A stretch of 15,430 nt of DNA from Gammaproteobacteria bacterium (GCA_027001815.1 JALTLT010000234.1:1-15430); one strand, 5' to 3'; counted from the stretch's first letter, positions 1-7,537 are shown. Notes: generated by a model not told the origin, from the sequence alone. Translations and numbers: made by a program.

Positions 1-29
1 CCGGACTCCGCCACCTCCCGCCCGGGTTT

Positions 30-1094
30 CTACTCGCGTCCCTCGCGCAACCGGGACATCAAGGCGGCGCGCCACTCCTGGAAGGAGGGGTAGTGCAGAT
101 AGCCCCCTTCGGCCACATAGCGCACCACGTTGCGCAGGCGGTTGGCGAAGGCCACGGAGTCGACCCGTATCACCTCCCGCCCATGGGGGTCATAGAAGAT
201 GAGGGTGGGCGTGTAGAAGAGACCGAGCTGCTCGGCCCATCGGCGAGCCGTGGTGCGCTTCCCCGCCGGGGTGATGACCGGCGTCTCGGCCCATATGTCG
301 AGCTGAACCACCTGCATCCCCTCCAGCAGGGCGCGGGTGGTGGTATCGGCCAGCGGTCCGGCATGGAGGACATCACAGGCCCAGCAGTCACTCTGCTCGA
401 AGACCACCACCAGCGGCTGCTGGGCGGCGAACCGGCTGCGGTCCAGAGAGTAGGGAGGCGGTTCGAAGAGGGGGTCACCGTTGAGCTCCCCCTCCTCCCG
501 CAGTCGCCCCATGTCGGCCCGGGCCAGGTAGTCGCGAAACGGCTCCTGCCGGTGGTGCCCCCCCGCCACGTACTCGAGCGCCGCCCGGAACTCGTAGGGG
601 GCGTAGTAGCCCACCAGCTTGAGGGCGATCTGCGCCCGGTCGTCGATGAACAGGAGGGTGGGCGTGAATGTCGCCCCCATCTTCGCGGCGTACTCCTTTT
701 CGGAGAGCACCCGGCCATCGAAATCGGTCACCAGACGGTTGCCCCGCACATTGAGGCCCACCACGTCGAAGTGCTGGCGGGTGTAGGCGACGATGTCCGG
801 CCGCCCCCAGTTGTTCTCGATCAGCGCCTTGCAGTAGGGGCAGTACTTCTGGCCGAAATAGATGACGATCCCGCGCCTGCCCGCCGCGATCGCTTCGTCG
901 AGATCGTCCTGCAGATCGAGAAAGCTGAGCTTGAACCAGGAGGGCTCCTCCAGCGGCTCCTCGAGGGGACGGTCGTCGAAATTGGGATCGAGTTCGGCGC
1001 CCCGGGCGTGCAGTGACGGCGAAGCCAGCAGCAGCAGGAGAACCGACAGAAGCCCCGCCACCACACTCCGGCAGGCGATTCCGGCAATCGTCAT
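30..1094 (-). CDS. Exported protein with two tandem thioredoxin domains (SoxW-like)
   Basis: Predicted periplasmic thiol-disulfide protein of 354 residues. From ATG 1094, residues 1-32 form a signal peptide: a short polar start, a Leu/Val-rich core and a cleavage region near SLHARG. Domain 1 (about 50-180) has FGQKYCPYCK, with Cys85 and Cys88, and the cis-Pro loop TFTPTLLF at Pro145. Domain 2 (about 205-340) has EQSDCWACDVLH, with Cys237 and Cys240, and YTPTLIF at Pro296. Both pairs are CxxC redox sites in the usual thioredoxin position. The reading frame extends upstream to a TTG at 1157, but that would overlap the preceding gene and bury the signal peptide, so ATG 1094 is preferred; its ribosome site is weak. 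It follows the 576-aa gene after 31 bp and is probably cotranscribed. The first domain resembles SoxW-type thioredoxins by eye. Substrate unknown; it could act in disulfide reduction or in maturation of sulfur-oxidation or cytochrome proteins. Confidence 0.85.
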   Translation of the reverse strand: MTIAGIACRSVVAGLLSVLLLLLASPSLHARGAELDPNFDDRPLEEPLEEPSWFKLSFLDLQDDLDEAIAAGRRGIVIYFGQKYCPYCKALIENNWGRPDIVAYTRQHFDVVGLNVRGNRLVTDFDGRVLSEKEYAAKMGATFTPTLLFIDDRAQIALKLVGYYAPYEFRAALEYVAGGHHRQEPFRDYLARADMGRLREEGELNGDPLFEPPPYSLDRSRFAAQQPLVVVFEQSDCWACDVLHAGPLADTTTRALLEGMQVVQLDIWAETPVITPAGKRTTARRWAEQLGLFYTPTLIFYDPHGREVIRVDSVAFANRLRNVVRYVAEGGYLHYPSFQEWRAALMSRLREGRE

Positions 1095-1125
1095 GAGACC
1101 GCTCGGTTCCACGTCGAAGTCCCCC

Positions 1126-2856
1126 TCATAGACCGGGGGAACGTGCCTGGAAGACAAGGAATTCGCGTCGTCCGATGCACAACTCTCCGAGACGCAACGG
1201 CATCTGCTCGCCGCCGCGCCCCATGATCAGCGGCGCACCGCTGACGAAGAAACGGCGTGGTGGCACGATCACCTGCCACTCGTTGGCGAGACTGCGGATC
1301 AACAGTGCGGGGTAGCGCTGTTCCTTCCCCTCGCCAGCGGGGCGCTGCAGGAAGATGTGCTCCACCGTGCTGGCGATCTTGACCACCGCGATGTCGATAT
1401 ACCCCTGCCGGCGCCGTTGCATGCGGGTGATGTATCCCACCCGCGGCGGTGTCTCGCACTCGTCGGGGGCGAAGGCCACCAGTTGACCCACATCCATCGG
1501 CACCGCATATCGGGTCTCCTTGGTGGTGACCAGCATGCCGCCATCGCTGTCGTCCACCACCCACCAGCGGCTCTCCGACTCGTCGGCACTGCGATCGGCC
1601 AGTGCCGCCGAATGGCCGGCAAGGGCATCGCGGAACAACCGGTTCTCCTGGACCTCCATGGAGCCGGACTGGGCCTGGTCGCGAAACAGACGGTAACACT
1701 CGACAAAGCCGGGATAAATGCGTTGGCTCTCCTGCTGAAAGCGGGGAAACCGCTGCTCTTTCCGCTCCCGCGCACGCAGCCGGCCACACATGAAGCGCAG
1801 CATGCCGAGGGCGTCACCAGCGGGGATGCGTGAGAGGGGATCCGGCAGCATCTTCCAGTCGCTGATGCCGACGAAGGTCTTTTGCTCCAGTTCGTCGTGG
1901 AGCCGCCGCAGATAGCGATCGAGGGGGGCGAGATCGAGAATCACCTGGGGCGGGGATGCGGCGGGCTCCCGACGGAACGTGGCGGGACGATTCTGGGTCG
2001 CGTGGATCACCACCTCGTTCTCTCCCAGCGCCTCCCCCTCGTCCAGGCGGGGGCGAAGCTGTTCACGAAGCCGGCAGAGGCAGGAGTCCACGGCGCGCGT
2101 GAGATTGGCCGGCCAGCTCACCACATCGAGCACACCGAACACCTGCAGGGAGACGAACAGCTCGCTCAGCGATGCCTCCGCGCGACCGCCCCCCTGCTCG
2201 CGACTGCGGCACCACTCGAGATCGCGTATCAGCGGCACCCGCCGGTCGGGATCCTCGACACAGGCGAGGGCGAAGAAGACCTGATTGGCCTCGCGCCAGC
2301 TCTTGTCACTGAGCTGCTGGTAGCGCAGGGCGAGAAAACGCTGCTCCCATCGCACCAGCTCGAGGATCCGCACCCCGTTGGCGTAGATCCGCTCACGGCT
2401 CGCCCGGTACTTGCGATCGGATAATGCATAGTCGTGCTTGAAGAGGTGCTTGCAGGAGGTGATCAACTCCTCCAGCAGGGCGATGCAGTTACCCAGGGCA
2501 TCGCGACGCTCCTCCCCTTCCGGCAGGCCGCCACCCGCGTGCACGTGCTTCTTGTAGGTATCGGCGATCACCGTCGCGGTCTCGGCGATGATCATGCGCG
2601 TGATCCGTTCCCGCGCATCGAGGCGCATGTCGGCCCGGTTGAAGAGCCGCAACTGGTGCACCGCCTCGCGGATGCGGGCCATGGGGGCCAGCTCCTGGAG
2701 GCGCACCTGCAGCTTGCGGGGACCACTCTCCACCTCCTGCACCCGCCCGGTCTTGGGAAGATAGATTGCGAGATGGGGCAGCCGCTCGAAACGAGGCGTC
2801 TCTCCGGAGACGTCAAAGGGCGCCAACTGCCGAAATGCCTGCACGAGCTTCTTCAT
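1126..2856 (-). CDS. 576-aa conserved-looking protein of unknown function, possible C-terminal PilZ-like domain
   Basis: I do not recognise this family with confidence. No signal peptide or membrane segment is visible, so it should be cytoplasmic. Residues 1-330 are mostly charged and helical (many Arg, Glu, Leu). From about residue 425 the composition changes to beta-rich. It carries SRWWVVDDSDGGMLV, whose DxSxxG core resembles the second half of a PilZ c-di-GMP-binding signature, followed by a stretch VGQLVAF...RVGYITRM that could form a barrel. I do not see a clear RxxxR arm directly before it, so c-di-GMP binding is only a suggestion. ATG 2856 has a GGAG about 12 bases upstream. It precedes the thioredoxin gene by 31 bp on the same strand. 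The gene itself is sound: a long open frame with strong GC third-position bias. Confidence 0.75.
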   Translation of the reverse strand: MKKLVQAFRQLAPFDVSGETPRFERLPHLAIYLPKTGRVQEVESGPRKLQVRLQELAPMARIREAVHQLRLFNRADMRLDARERITRMIIAETATVIADTYKKHVHAGGGLPEGEERRDALGNCIALLEELITSCKHLFKHDYALSDRKYRASRERIYANGVRILELVRWEQRFLALRYQQLSDKSWREANQVFFALACVEDPDRRVPLIRDLEWCRSREQGGGRAEASLSELFVSLQVFGVLDVVSWPANLTRAVDSCLCRLREQLRPRLDEGEALGENEVVIHATQNRPATFRREPAASPPQVILDLAPLDRYLRRLHDELEQKTFVGISDWKMLPDPLSRIPAGDALGMLRFMCGRLRARERKEQRFPRFQQESQRIYPGFVECYRLFRDQAQSGSMEVQENRLFRDALAGHSAALADRSADESESRWWVVDDSDGGMLVTTKETRYAVPMDVGQLVAFAPDECETPPRVGYITRMQRRRQGYIDIAVVKIASTVEHIFLQRPAGEGKEQRYPALLIRSLANEWQVIVPPRRFFVSGAPLIMGRGGEQMPLRLGELCIGRREFLVFQARSPGL

Positions 2857-3124
2857 GAGGGATTCTGGCTCCTCCGCCCCACCGCTCCTCGCTGCGCGGG
2901 AGACCTCCCGATCCGATGACGGGCACCCCGTCCCGGAGAGTCACCGCATCGGCAGGGGAAACAGACGCTGATTATGGTTATGAAGCGAGTTTACCCCGAA
3001 GAGGAAGCAAACGCCAGGAACCCCCTCGACGGCGTGCAGCAAGCCCCCTCCCCCGGGGCATTACCGGCCCGGCGACGCCGCCAAGGTCGATCAATGCGGC
3101 TGATCGCTCTTGCAAGGGAGCCTG
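2857..3124. other. Intergenic region upstream of the 576-aa gene
   Basis: No convincing gene on either strand. A locally less GC-rich patch around 2970-2995 contains, on the minus strand, a CATAAT hexamer (2971-2976), a possible -10 box for the 576-aa gene. No matching -35 hexamer is present at normal spacing, so I do not call a promoter. The segment ends where the mosaic repeat begins at 3125. Confidence 0.5.
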
Positions 3125-3294
3125 ACAGGCTGTTGAAAAACACCGTTTTTTGACAGCCTGTGCCGCGGTGCAGGGATGCACCGCCGTTTTCAATGAGGCC
3201 AGCAGCCTGTCGGACTTCAAGTCGAAGGTCCCACTGCCCCGCCCCGCGGAATGCACCGGAACCTGACGGCCAATCAAAGGCCGACGGGCTGTCA
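3125..3294 (+). repeat. Mosaic palindromic repeat copy 1, modules A and B
   Basis: Module A begins with a 17-bp hairpin (3125-3141 with 3145-3161, loop ACC) whose only non-Watson-Crick positions are G-U in plus-strand RNA. A second hairpin has perfect 8-bp arms GCGGTGCA/TGCACCGC (3165-3172, 3177-3184). Module B is bounded by inverted arms CAGCCTGTCGGACTT (3203-3217) and AAAGGCCGACGGGCTG (3276-3291). The same order of sequence recurs at 13947 and in parts at 7087 and 15151. Module C is missing here but appears at 3969-4018, beyond the next gene. The module B end runs into the stop codon of the minus-strand NERD gene (3292-3294). Confidence 0.85.
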
Positions 3295-3852
3295 ACCCTG
3301 GGGGTGATGGAGCTGGAGTTTGAGTTCCGCCCATGCCATCTCCAGGTCGCGGGGGATCTCCGCGCGGCGCTGGCCATGGGCGGCGAGCGTCTTCTGCAGG
3401 TTCTCCGGCTGCAACACCCCGGCAGGACGGGTCCGGGGAAAGACCGCCTTGTCGGTGAAGACCACGTAGCCGAAGACGGGCACCGCCGGGACACGGGCGC
3501 GCACGGCGCTCTCCAGATCCTGGAGCTGGTGGAGTGGATTGGGAAAGGGATGACTTCCTCCTCCGACCATCTGGGTCCACTGCTCGATCTCCTCGGCGCC
3601 GAAGATCGCCCCCTCGTAGTCCCGCACCAGAATGACACAGATTCCACTGGGGGTGAGGGCCAGGAAATCGATGTAGGCGAGCCCCTCCATCCCGTCCGGG
3701 AGAGCGATGTCCCTCAACACCTCCCGCGAGACGCGGCCGAGCTGCCACTCCACATCCCTCCGGCGGAGCTGCCAGCGGCGCCACAGCAGCAGGAGGATAC
3801 CTGCCACCGCCGGGATCGCCGCCAACAGCCAGATCCAGTGTGAATCACTCAT
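3292..3852 (-). CDS. Membrane-anchored NERD-domain protein with altered ExK motif
   Basis: 186 residues. Residues 5-25 are a hydrophobic anchor (WIWLLAAIPAVAGILLLLW) followed by Arg-rich WRRWQLRRR, predicting a cytoplasmic C-terminal domain. Residues about 35-140 match the NERD (nuclease-related) fold: LPDG...YIDFLALTPSGICVILVRDYEG, then EQWTQ, FPNPLHQ and PVFGYVVF. NERD domains are distantly related to PD-(D/E)xK nucleases and normally show an acidic residue before a GxxVIExK strand. Here Asp62 is kept, but the Glu and Lys positions are Leu75 and Arg77, so catalysis is doubtful. ATG 3852 is immediately upstream of the membrane anchor. The gene sits between repeat modules A/B and module C, and its stop codon abuts the repeat. 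No neighbour reveals its role; family members are often associated with plasmids or DNA processing. Confidence 0.8.
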   Translation of the reverse strand: MSDSHWIWLLAAIPAVAGILLLLWRRWQLRRRDVEWQLGRVSREVLRDIALPDGMEGLAYIDFLALTPSGICVILVRDYEGAIFGAEEIEQWTQMVGGGSHPFPNPLHQLQDLESAVRARVPAVPVFGYVVFTDKAVFPRTRPAGVLQPENLQKTLAAHGQRRAEIPRDLEMAWAELKLQLHHPQG

Positions 3853-3944
3853 CGCTCTCCCCAGATTCCCGGGTGGAGAACCCCTCCTCCCGTTCGAACA
3901 GGATTCGCAAAAGACCGCCCACGGTCCTTATGCGGCAGCGGCAC

Positions 3945-3962
3945 GGGAAACCACGGTTTCCC
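3945..3962. repeat. Perfect 8-bp inverted repeat upstream of the NERD gene
   Basis: GGGAAACC at 3945-3952 and GGTTTCCC at 3955-3962, separated by AC. It lies about 95 bp upstream of the NERD start codon and directly next to repeat module C, in the place where other copies have the left arm of a hairpin. It could be a remnant of that element or an operator; the sequence does not decide. Confidence 0.45.
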
Positions 3963-3968
3963 GGTTCC

Positions 3969-4018
3969 CGCATTTTCGGCTTCCGGCGTTGAAAAAGGCC
4001 AGGACGGCCCTTTTCAAC
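3969..4018 (+). repeat. Mosaic palindromic repeat copy 1, detached module C
   Basis: Shares the right part of module C (CGCATTTTCGGCTTCCGG onward) with the copies at 7195 and 14254. It ends in the hairpin GTTGAAAAAGGCC (3988-4000), loop AGGAC, GGCCCTTTTCAAC (4006-4018), which has one A-C mismatch. The left arm of the preceding hairpin, found in the other copies, is replaced by unrelated sequence. Modules A and B lie about 670 bp to the left, on the other side of the NERD gene. Confidence 0.75.
3988..4018 (-). terminator. Probable intrinsic terminator of nhaD (module C hairpin)
   Basis: Read on the minus strand this is a 13-bp stem with one mismatch and a 5-base loop, whose 3' arm contains GGCC followed by five T. 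It lies about 75 bp past the nhaD stop codon. It is part of the repeated module C. Confidence 0.55.
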
Positions 4019-4091
4019 ATCCGGCCATTTCATGCAGCCCGCGAAAGGCGAAGATTATTGCCGGATGTGCCGGCCCGGACAAGGGGGGGAA

Positions 4092-5582
4092 TCAGCCGAC
4101 GAAGAGTTCCGCGTTGACCCAGAAGTGGGTGACGATTCCCAGGGCGTAACCGGAGAGGATGGCGGGAGACCAGCGCAGATGGGAGAAGAAGGTGTAGATA
4201 CCCCGCGTCTGCCCCATCAGGGCGACACCCGCGGCGGAGCCTATGGAGAGAAGGCTCCCGCCGACCCCCGCGGTGAGGGTCACCAGCAGCCACTGGCCCA
4301 CCGACATGTCGGGGTTCATGCTCAGGACGGCGAACATGACCGGAATGTTGTCGACGATGGCCGAGAGGAGCCCCACCGCCACGTTGGCCTGCGTCGCCCC
4401 CCAGTCCTCGTACATCACCACCGAGACCAGTTCCAGATAGCCGATGAAGCCGAGTCCGCCAACGCAGAGCACGATGCCGTAGAAGAAGAGGAGGGTGTCC
4501 CACTCGGCGCGGGCGATGGTACGAAAGATGTCGAAGGCGACCACATCGCCCGCCATCTCTTCGGCCCTCCGGGGGTCGTCGCTGGGGGTCGGCCGATGGG
4601 TCCGGCGCAGATAGAAGCCGAAGAGCTGAAGATAGGCCAGCCCGGTCATCATGCCCACCACGGGGGGGAGGTGGAGATAGTTGTGAAAGCTCACCGCCGT
4701 GGCGATGGTGAGGAGAAAGAGAAGCAGCATGCGCCGGGCCCCCCGCCGCATGCGGATCTCCTCCTGCAACGCCTGGGGATGGCCGGCTGGCAGAAACGGA
4801 TGCATGAGCACGGCCGGCACCAGGTAGGTCACCACAGAAGGCACCAGCAGGTGGAAGAAGGTGGCGAAGTCCACCACGCCTTTCTGCCACACCATCAGGG
4901 TGGTGATATCCCCGAAGGGGCTGAAGGCTCCACCGGCATTGGCCGCGACCACGATGTTGATGCACGCCATGGCGATGAAACGGCGGTTGCCCGCTCCCAC
5001 CGCCATCACCACCGCACACATCAGCAGGGCGGTGGTGAGATTGTCGGCGATGGGAGAGACGAAGAAGGCGACCCATCCGGTGATCCAGAAGAGCGATCGA
5101 TAGCCGAAACCGCGGGCCACCAGCCACGCCTTGAGTCGGGCGAAGACCAGCCGCTCGTCCAGGGCGTTGATGTAGGTCATCGCCACCAGCAGGAAGAGCA
5201 TCAGCTCCGCATACTCGAGGAGATTGTGGCGCAGGGCCTGTTCCACCAGGTGACTGTCCGGGTGGTCCTGATAGAACCAGGCCACCGCCGCCCAGATCAG
5301 GCCGGCAGCGAGAATTACCGGCTTCGATTTGCGAAGGCCTGTGAACTCCTCGAGCATCACCAGCAGGTAGGCCAGCACGAAGAGGGCGATGGCGAACATC
5401 CCCACCGGTTGCGAGGTGAGATCGATGCGGCCGTCGGTCATCCCTTCGGTGGCCGCCGCCACCGGCGCCGGGAGTGAGCAGAGGAGCATCGCCGCGGAAA
5501 GAGCCGCCGGCCCCCGCCTCCGACCCCCTCTTCTCCCGCCGCGCGCCTTCCCCCCGAAAGCGTCTGCCCCAGCTTCGCCCAT
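4092..5582 (-). CDS. nhaD: NhaD-type sodium/proton antiporter
   Basis: 496-residue inner-membrane Na+/H+ antiporter of the ion transporter (IT) superfamily, expected to extrude Na+ (or Li+) in exchange for protons. An Arg-rich start and a hydrophobic stretch ending at APVAAA (about 25-44) look like a cleavable or uncleaved signal, as in other NhaD proteins. About a dozen membrane segments follow. The two pseudo-symmetric signature regions are visible: SPIADNLTTALL (Asp180, Asn181) with NAGGAFSPFGDITT (216-228), and IVDNIPVMFAVL (Asp411, Asn412) with GVGGSLLSIGSAAGVALMG near 430-448. ATG 5582 is supported by AGGAG five bases upstream; downstream Met codons would remove the signal. It has its own candidate promoter (5660-5687) and a hairpin terminator. 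It suggests adaptation to sodium or alkaline stress. Confidence 0.93.
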   Translation of the reverse strand: MGEAGADAFGGKARGGRRGGRRRGPAALSAAMLLCSLPAPVAAATEGMTDGRIDLTSQPVGMFAIALFVLAYLLVMLEEFTGLRKSKPVILAAGLIWAAVAWFYQDHPDSHLVEQALRHNLLEYAELMLFLLVAMTYINALDERLVFARLKAWLVARGFGYRSLFWITGWVAFFVSPIADNLTTALLMCAVVMAVGAGNRRFIAMACINIVVAANAGGAFSPFGDITTLMVWQKGVVDFATFFHLLVPSVVTYLVPAVLMHPFLPAGHPQALQEEIRMRRGARRMLLLFLLTIATAVSFHNYLHLPPVVGMMTGLAYLQLFGFYLRRTHRPTPSDDPRRAEEMAGDVVAFDIFRTIARAEWDTLLFFYGIVLCVGGLGFIGYLELVSVVMYEDWGATQANVAVGLLSAIVDNIPVMFAVLSMNPDMSVGQWLLVTLTAGVGGSLLSIGSAAGVALMGQTRGIYTFFSHLRWSPAILSGYALGIVTHFWVNAELFVG

Positions 5583-5659
5583 CGTCTCTCCTCTTCTCCC
5601 CGGGGCCCGCTCCGGTGGAGGCGGAGCGGCCGCGGGAGCATGGCCGAACGATCAGGGCT

Positions 5660-5687
5660 ATTGTCGCCCAACCCGGCCCTTTTGCAA
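5660..5687 (-). promoter_or_regulatory. Candidate sigma70-type promoter for nhaD
   Basis: On the minus strand, TTGCAA (5682-5687) and GACAAT (5660-5665) are separated by 16 bases, each matching four of six consensus bases. It lies about 78 bp upstream of the nhaD start and back to back with the plus-strand promoter at 5705-5735. Confidence 0.35.
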
Positions 5688-5704
5688 GGAGGTCCCGACC
5701 TTCG

Positions 5705-5735
5705 TTGCAACCCGGCATCGATGACGGGCTATAAT
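5705..5735 (+). promoter_or_regulatory. Candidate sigma70-type promoter for the small membrane protein
   Basis: A perfect TATAAT (5730-5735) in otherwise GC-rich DNA, with TTGCAA (5705-5710) 19 bases upstream. The spacing is slightly long. The predicted transcript would have a leader of about 80 bases before ATG 5825. Confidence 0.5.
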
Positions 5736-5824
5736 GGGGCCGTACGCTGCATCGGCCGCGCCATCCGGCGCCCCGGCATCCCTGCGGGCCTCCCCCCGGG
5801 AACCCGGAAAGAAACGAGGGAATC

Positions 5825-6154
5825 ATGACCTTTGATCTGCTGAGTGTCTCCGCGCTTGTGATCAGCATCGTCGTCCTGTTCGTGGTCTTCGCCGCGATGC
5901 GCAGACAGGAAGAGGAGACCGAACACAAGCTGCGCTGCCTTGCGGCCCACTCCCTGCTCATGAGCGGCAATGGAAAAATGCGGCGGATCGCGATCGGCAT
6001 CCACGAGATCTACCCGGAACTCTGTCCGGGGGTGGACTACACCCTCGAGGCGACTCCGGAGGGGGAGGTGCGCATCAAGGAGTGGCTGGTGAAGGCGCCG
6101 CAACCGAGCAGCGAGGAGATCGAACGGGCGGCGGAACGCTCCTCGATGGCGTGA
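5825..6154 (+). CDS. Small membrane-anchored protein of unknown function (109 aa)
   Basis: Residues 4-24 are a hydrophobic helix (LLSVSALVISIVVLFVVFAAM), followed by charged RRQEEETEHK and a soluble domain of about 80 residues with IGIHEIYPELCPGVDYTLE and VRIKEWLV. The topology is probably N-out with a cytoplasmic tail. I do not recognise the family. ATG 5825 has GAGG five bases before the start codon, and a good -10 box lies about 90 bp upstream. The gene converges with the PP2C phosphatase gene with only 13 bp between the stop codons and no hairpin there, so read-through antisense transcription is possible. Confidence 0.7.
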   Translation: MTFDLLSVSALVISIVVLFVVFAAMRRQEEETEHKLRCLAAHSLLMSGNGKMRRIAIGIHEIYPELCPGVDYTLEATPEGEVRIKEWLVKAPQPSSEEIERAAERSSMA

Positions 6155-6167
6155 GGCGGGAGTTCCG

Positions 6168-6932
6168 TCAGGCGGTGAGACTCTGGGTGGTGTCCCACTC
6201 TCCCATTTCGGGGGCATCGTCGGGCGCGCTCAGCACGATGACCGAGATGTTGTCGCCGCCCCCCCTTTCGAGGGAGAGCGAGATGAGACGGTCCACCTTC
6301 CCCTGCTCGTCCAGCGCGCTATCCTGGAGCAGCCGGCAGATGGTCTTCTCGTCCAGTTCCGAGGTGAGCCCATCGCTGCACAGCAGGATCTGCTGACCGC
6401 GACAGAAATCCCCCTCCACCCGTTCCACCTCCACTTCGGCCAGATCCACGGCACCCAGCGCCTGGGTGATGACATGGCGACAGGGGTGGCGGGCCGCCTC
6501 CTCCTCGCCGATCTGCCCCGCATCGAGCAGTTGCTGGACATAGGAGTGGTCCCGCGTGAGACGGCGAAGCCCCTCTCCATCGCAGAGATAGGCCCGGCTG
6601 TCACCGACCCACACCACCTCGTAGCGGTGCCCGTGGAGGCGGCAACCGACGAAGGTGCTCCCCATGCCGGTGAGCCCCAGCATCTGATCGGCGGCGATCT
6701 GGATGATGGTATGGGCCTCTCTCACCGCCTGCAGCAGCGAGACCCCCTTGCGAACGACGGCGTCGTGGACGTAGTCCACGGCGACACGACTGGCGACATC
6801 GCCGGAGTTGTGCCCCCCCATTCCATCGGCGATCAGCCACAACGAATGGCGATCGTCGACCAGCAGGGAATCCTCGTTGCAACGGCGCACACGGCCCGGG
6901 TGGGCGCCATGACCATATCCACTCACGCTCAT
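6168..6932 (-). CDS. PP2C-family Ser/Thr protein phosphatase
   Basis: 254-residue metal-dependent phosphatase of the bacterial PrpC/Stp1 type, expected to dephosphorylate Ser/Thr in the cytoplasm. Visible motifs: RRCNEDSLLV (Glu20, Asp21), IADGMGGHNSGDVAS (Asp36, Gly37), TGMGSTFVGCRL, VGDSRAYL (Asp111), LTRDHSYVQQLLDAGQI, HVITQALG, LLCSDGLT (Asp187) and GGGDNISVIVL (Asp227). All metal-binding acidic residues are present. The frame is open upstream to 7136, but that part translates repeat sequence. ATG 6932 gives the usual family start and has GGAG eight bases upstream. It is divergent from the kinase cluster starting at 7538 and is the natural counter-enzyme to the HEAT-kinase; the pairing is inferred from position. 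Confidence 0.93.
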   Translation of the reverse strand: MSVSGYGHGAHPGRVRRCNEDSLLVDDRHSLWLIADGMGGHNSGDVASRVAVDYVHDAVVRKGVSLLQAVREAHTIIQIAADQMLGLTGMGSTFVGCRLHGHRYEVVWVGDSRAYLCDGEGLRRLTRDHSYVQQLLDAGQIGEEEAARHPCRHVITQALGAVDLAEVEVERVEGDFCRGQQILLCSDGLTSELDEKTICRLLQDSALDEQGKVDRLISLSLERGGGDNISVIVLSAPDDAPEMGEWDTTQSLTA

Positions 6933-7086
6933 ACGTCCGACTCCGCCTCGATGGCGATGCTGTGGAGGGTCACCCGCCGGCGACATCTTCCGAATGGCGA
7001 CCCTCCCGTCGTTCGGATGGCGCTCTCTCCCTTGCGCGGAGGGAAGGCCCCTGCAGCGGTTATCGGCGGGAGAGGCAACGCCTTTA
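6933..7086. other. Upstream region of the PP2C gene
   Basis: No gene. An inverted repeat TCCGAA (6989-6994) / TTCGGA (7012-7017) encloses a small GAC/GTC stem and lies about 57-85 bp before the PP2C start. No convincing promoter hexamers are seen on the minus strand. Confidence 0.35.
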
Positions 7087-7244
7087 GGCAGGCTGTTGAA
7101 AAACACCGTCTTTCGGCAGCCTGTGCTGCGGTGCATGGATGCACCGCCGTTTTCAATGACGACAAGTCATTGAAAACGTGAGGAAGCCGGCAATCGCATT
7201 TCCGGCTTCTGGCGTTGAAAAAGGCCAGGACGGCCTTTTTCAAC
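7087..7244 (+). repeat. Mosaic palindromic repeat copy 2, modules A and C (B absent)
   Basis: Module A hairpin: arms 7089-7104 and 7108-7123, loop ACC. Second hairpin GCGGTGCA (7128-7135) / TGCACCGC (7140-7147). In place of module B there is a perfect 13-bp hairpin: CGTTTTCAATGAC (7148-7160), loop GACAA, GTCATTGAAAACG (7166-7178). The module C hairpins follow at 7182-7210 and 7214-7244. Compared with the copy at 13947, this copy shows the state without B: the same CGTTTTCAA and TTGAAAACG arms flank B in that copy. Confidence 0.88.
7214..7244. terminator. Bidirectional terminator-like hairpin (module C)
   Basis: Perfect 13-bp stem GTTGAAAAAGGCC (7214-7226) / GGCCTTTTTCAAC (7232-7244) with loop AGGAC. 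It has an A-run on one side and a T-run on the other, so it could stop transcription from either direction. It lies between divergently transcribed genes, where it may insulate the kinase cluster from upstream transcripts. Confidence 0.45.
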
Positions 7245-7537
7245 ATTCTGTCAGCCCGCTGCGGACTGTCGAAAACCTCGAGATTGCGGTAGACTTTGCC
7301 GAATACTCCGTTCCGCCAGCCTGGATCTGAATAAAATACCAGATTTTCAATAGGTTGCAAACGCAAATATAACGAACACGGAATGGTCCCGGCGGCCGGG
7401 GCAGGTTCGGACCCGCCGGTTGAGCAGAGAGACCATGGGAGGGTGACGGCGTCCTCCGTATCACGCAACCCCTTCTGCCCCAGGGAGACGACCCCCCTTT
7501 CGAGAACGATGGGGGATTCAGAGCAGGGATCATCGAG
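7245..7537 (+). other. Leader/promoter region of the kinase-PilT cluster
   Basis: About 290 bp without a convincing gene. An AT-rich island at 7325-7375 contrasts sharply with the surroundings and contains TATAAC (7368-7373), a good -10 hexamer. The best -35 at 17 bases is TTTCAA (7345-7350), which is weak. Downstream of it a leader of about 160 bases reaches ATG 7538. Confidence 0.45.
7345..7373 (+). promoter_or_regulatory. Weak candidate promoter for the kinase-PilT cluster
   Basis: TATAAC at 7368-7373 matches five of six -10 bases, with TTTCAA 17 bases upstream. It sits in the only AT-rich patch of the region. Confidence 0.3.

Noticed and set aside
93..1016. Long plus-strand open frame opposite the thioredoxin gene
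   Set aside because: It is the antisense shadow of a gene with clear motifs and signal peptide; its product is low-complexity and matches nothing.
3845..4033. Small minus-strand frame upstream of the NERD gene
   Set aside because: Its first half is module C read as protein; similar peptides appear at the other repeat copy, which shows it is a by-product of the repeat.
4030..6000. 656-aa minus-strand frame covering nhaD and beyond
   Set aside because: It is out of frame with nhaD, rich in Gly, Arg and Pro as expected for a GC-rich shadow, and crosses the divergent promoter region.
6933..7136. N-terminal extension of the PP2C frame
   Set aside because: It translates mosaic repeat sequence, and the PP2C domain starts right after ATG 6932.
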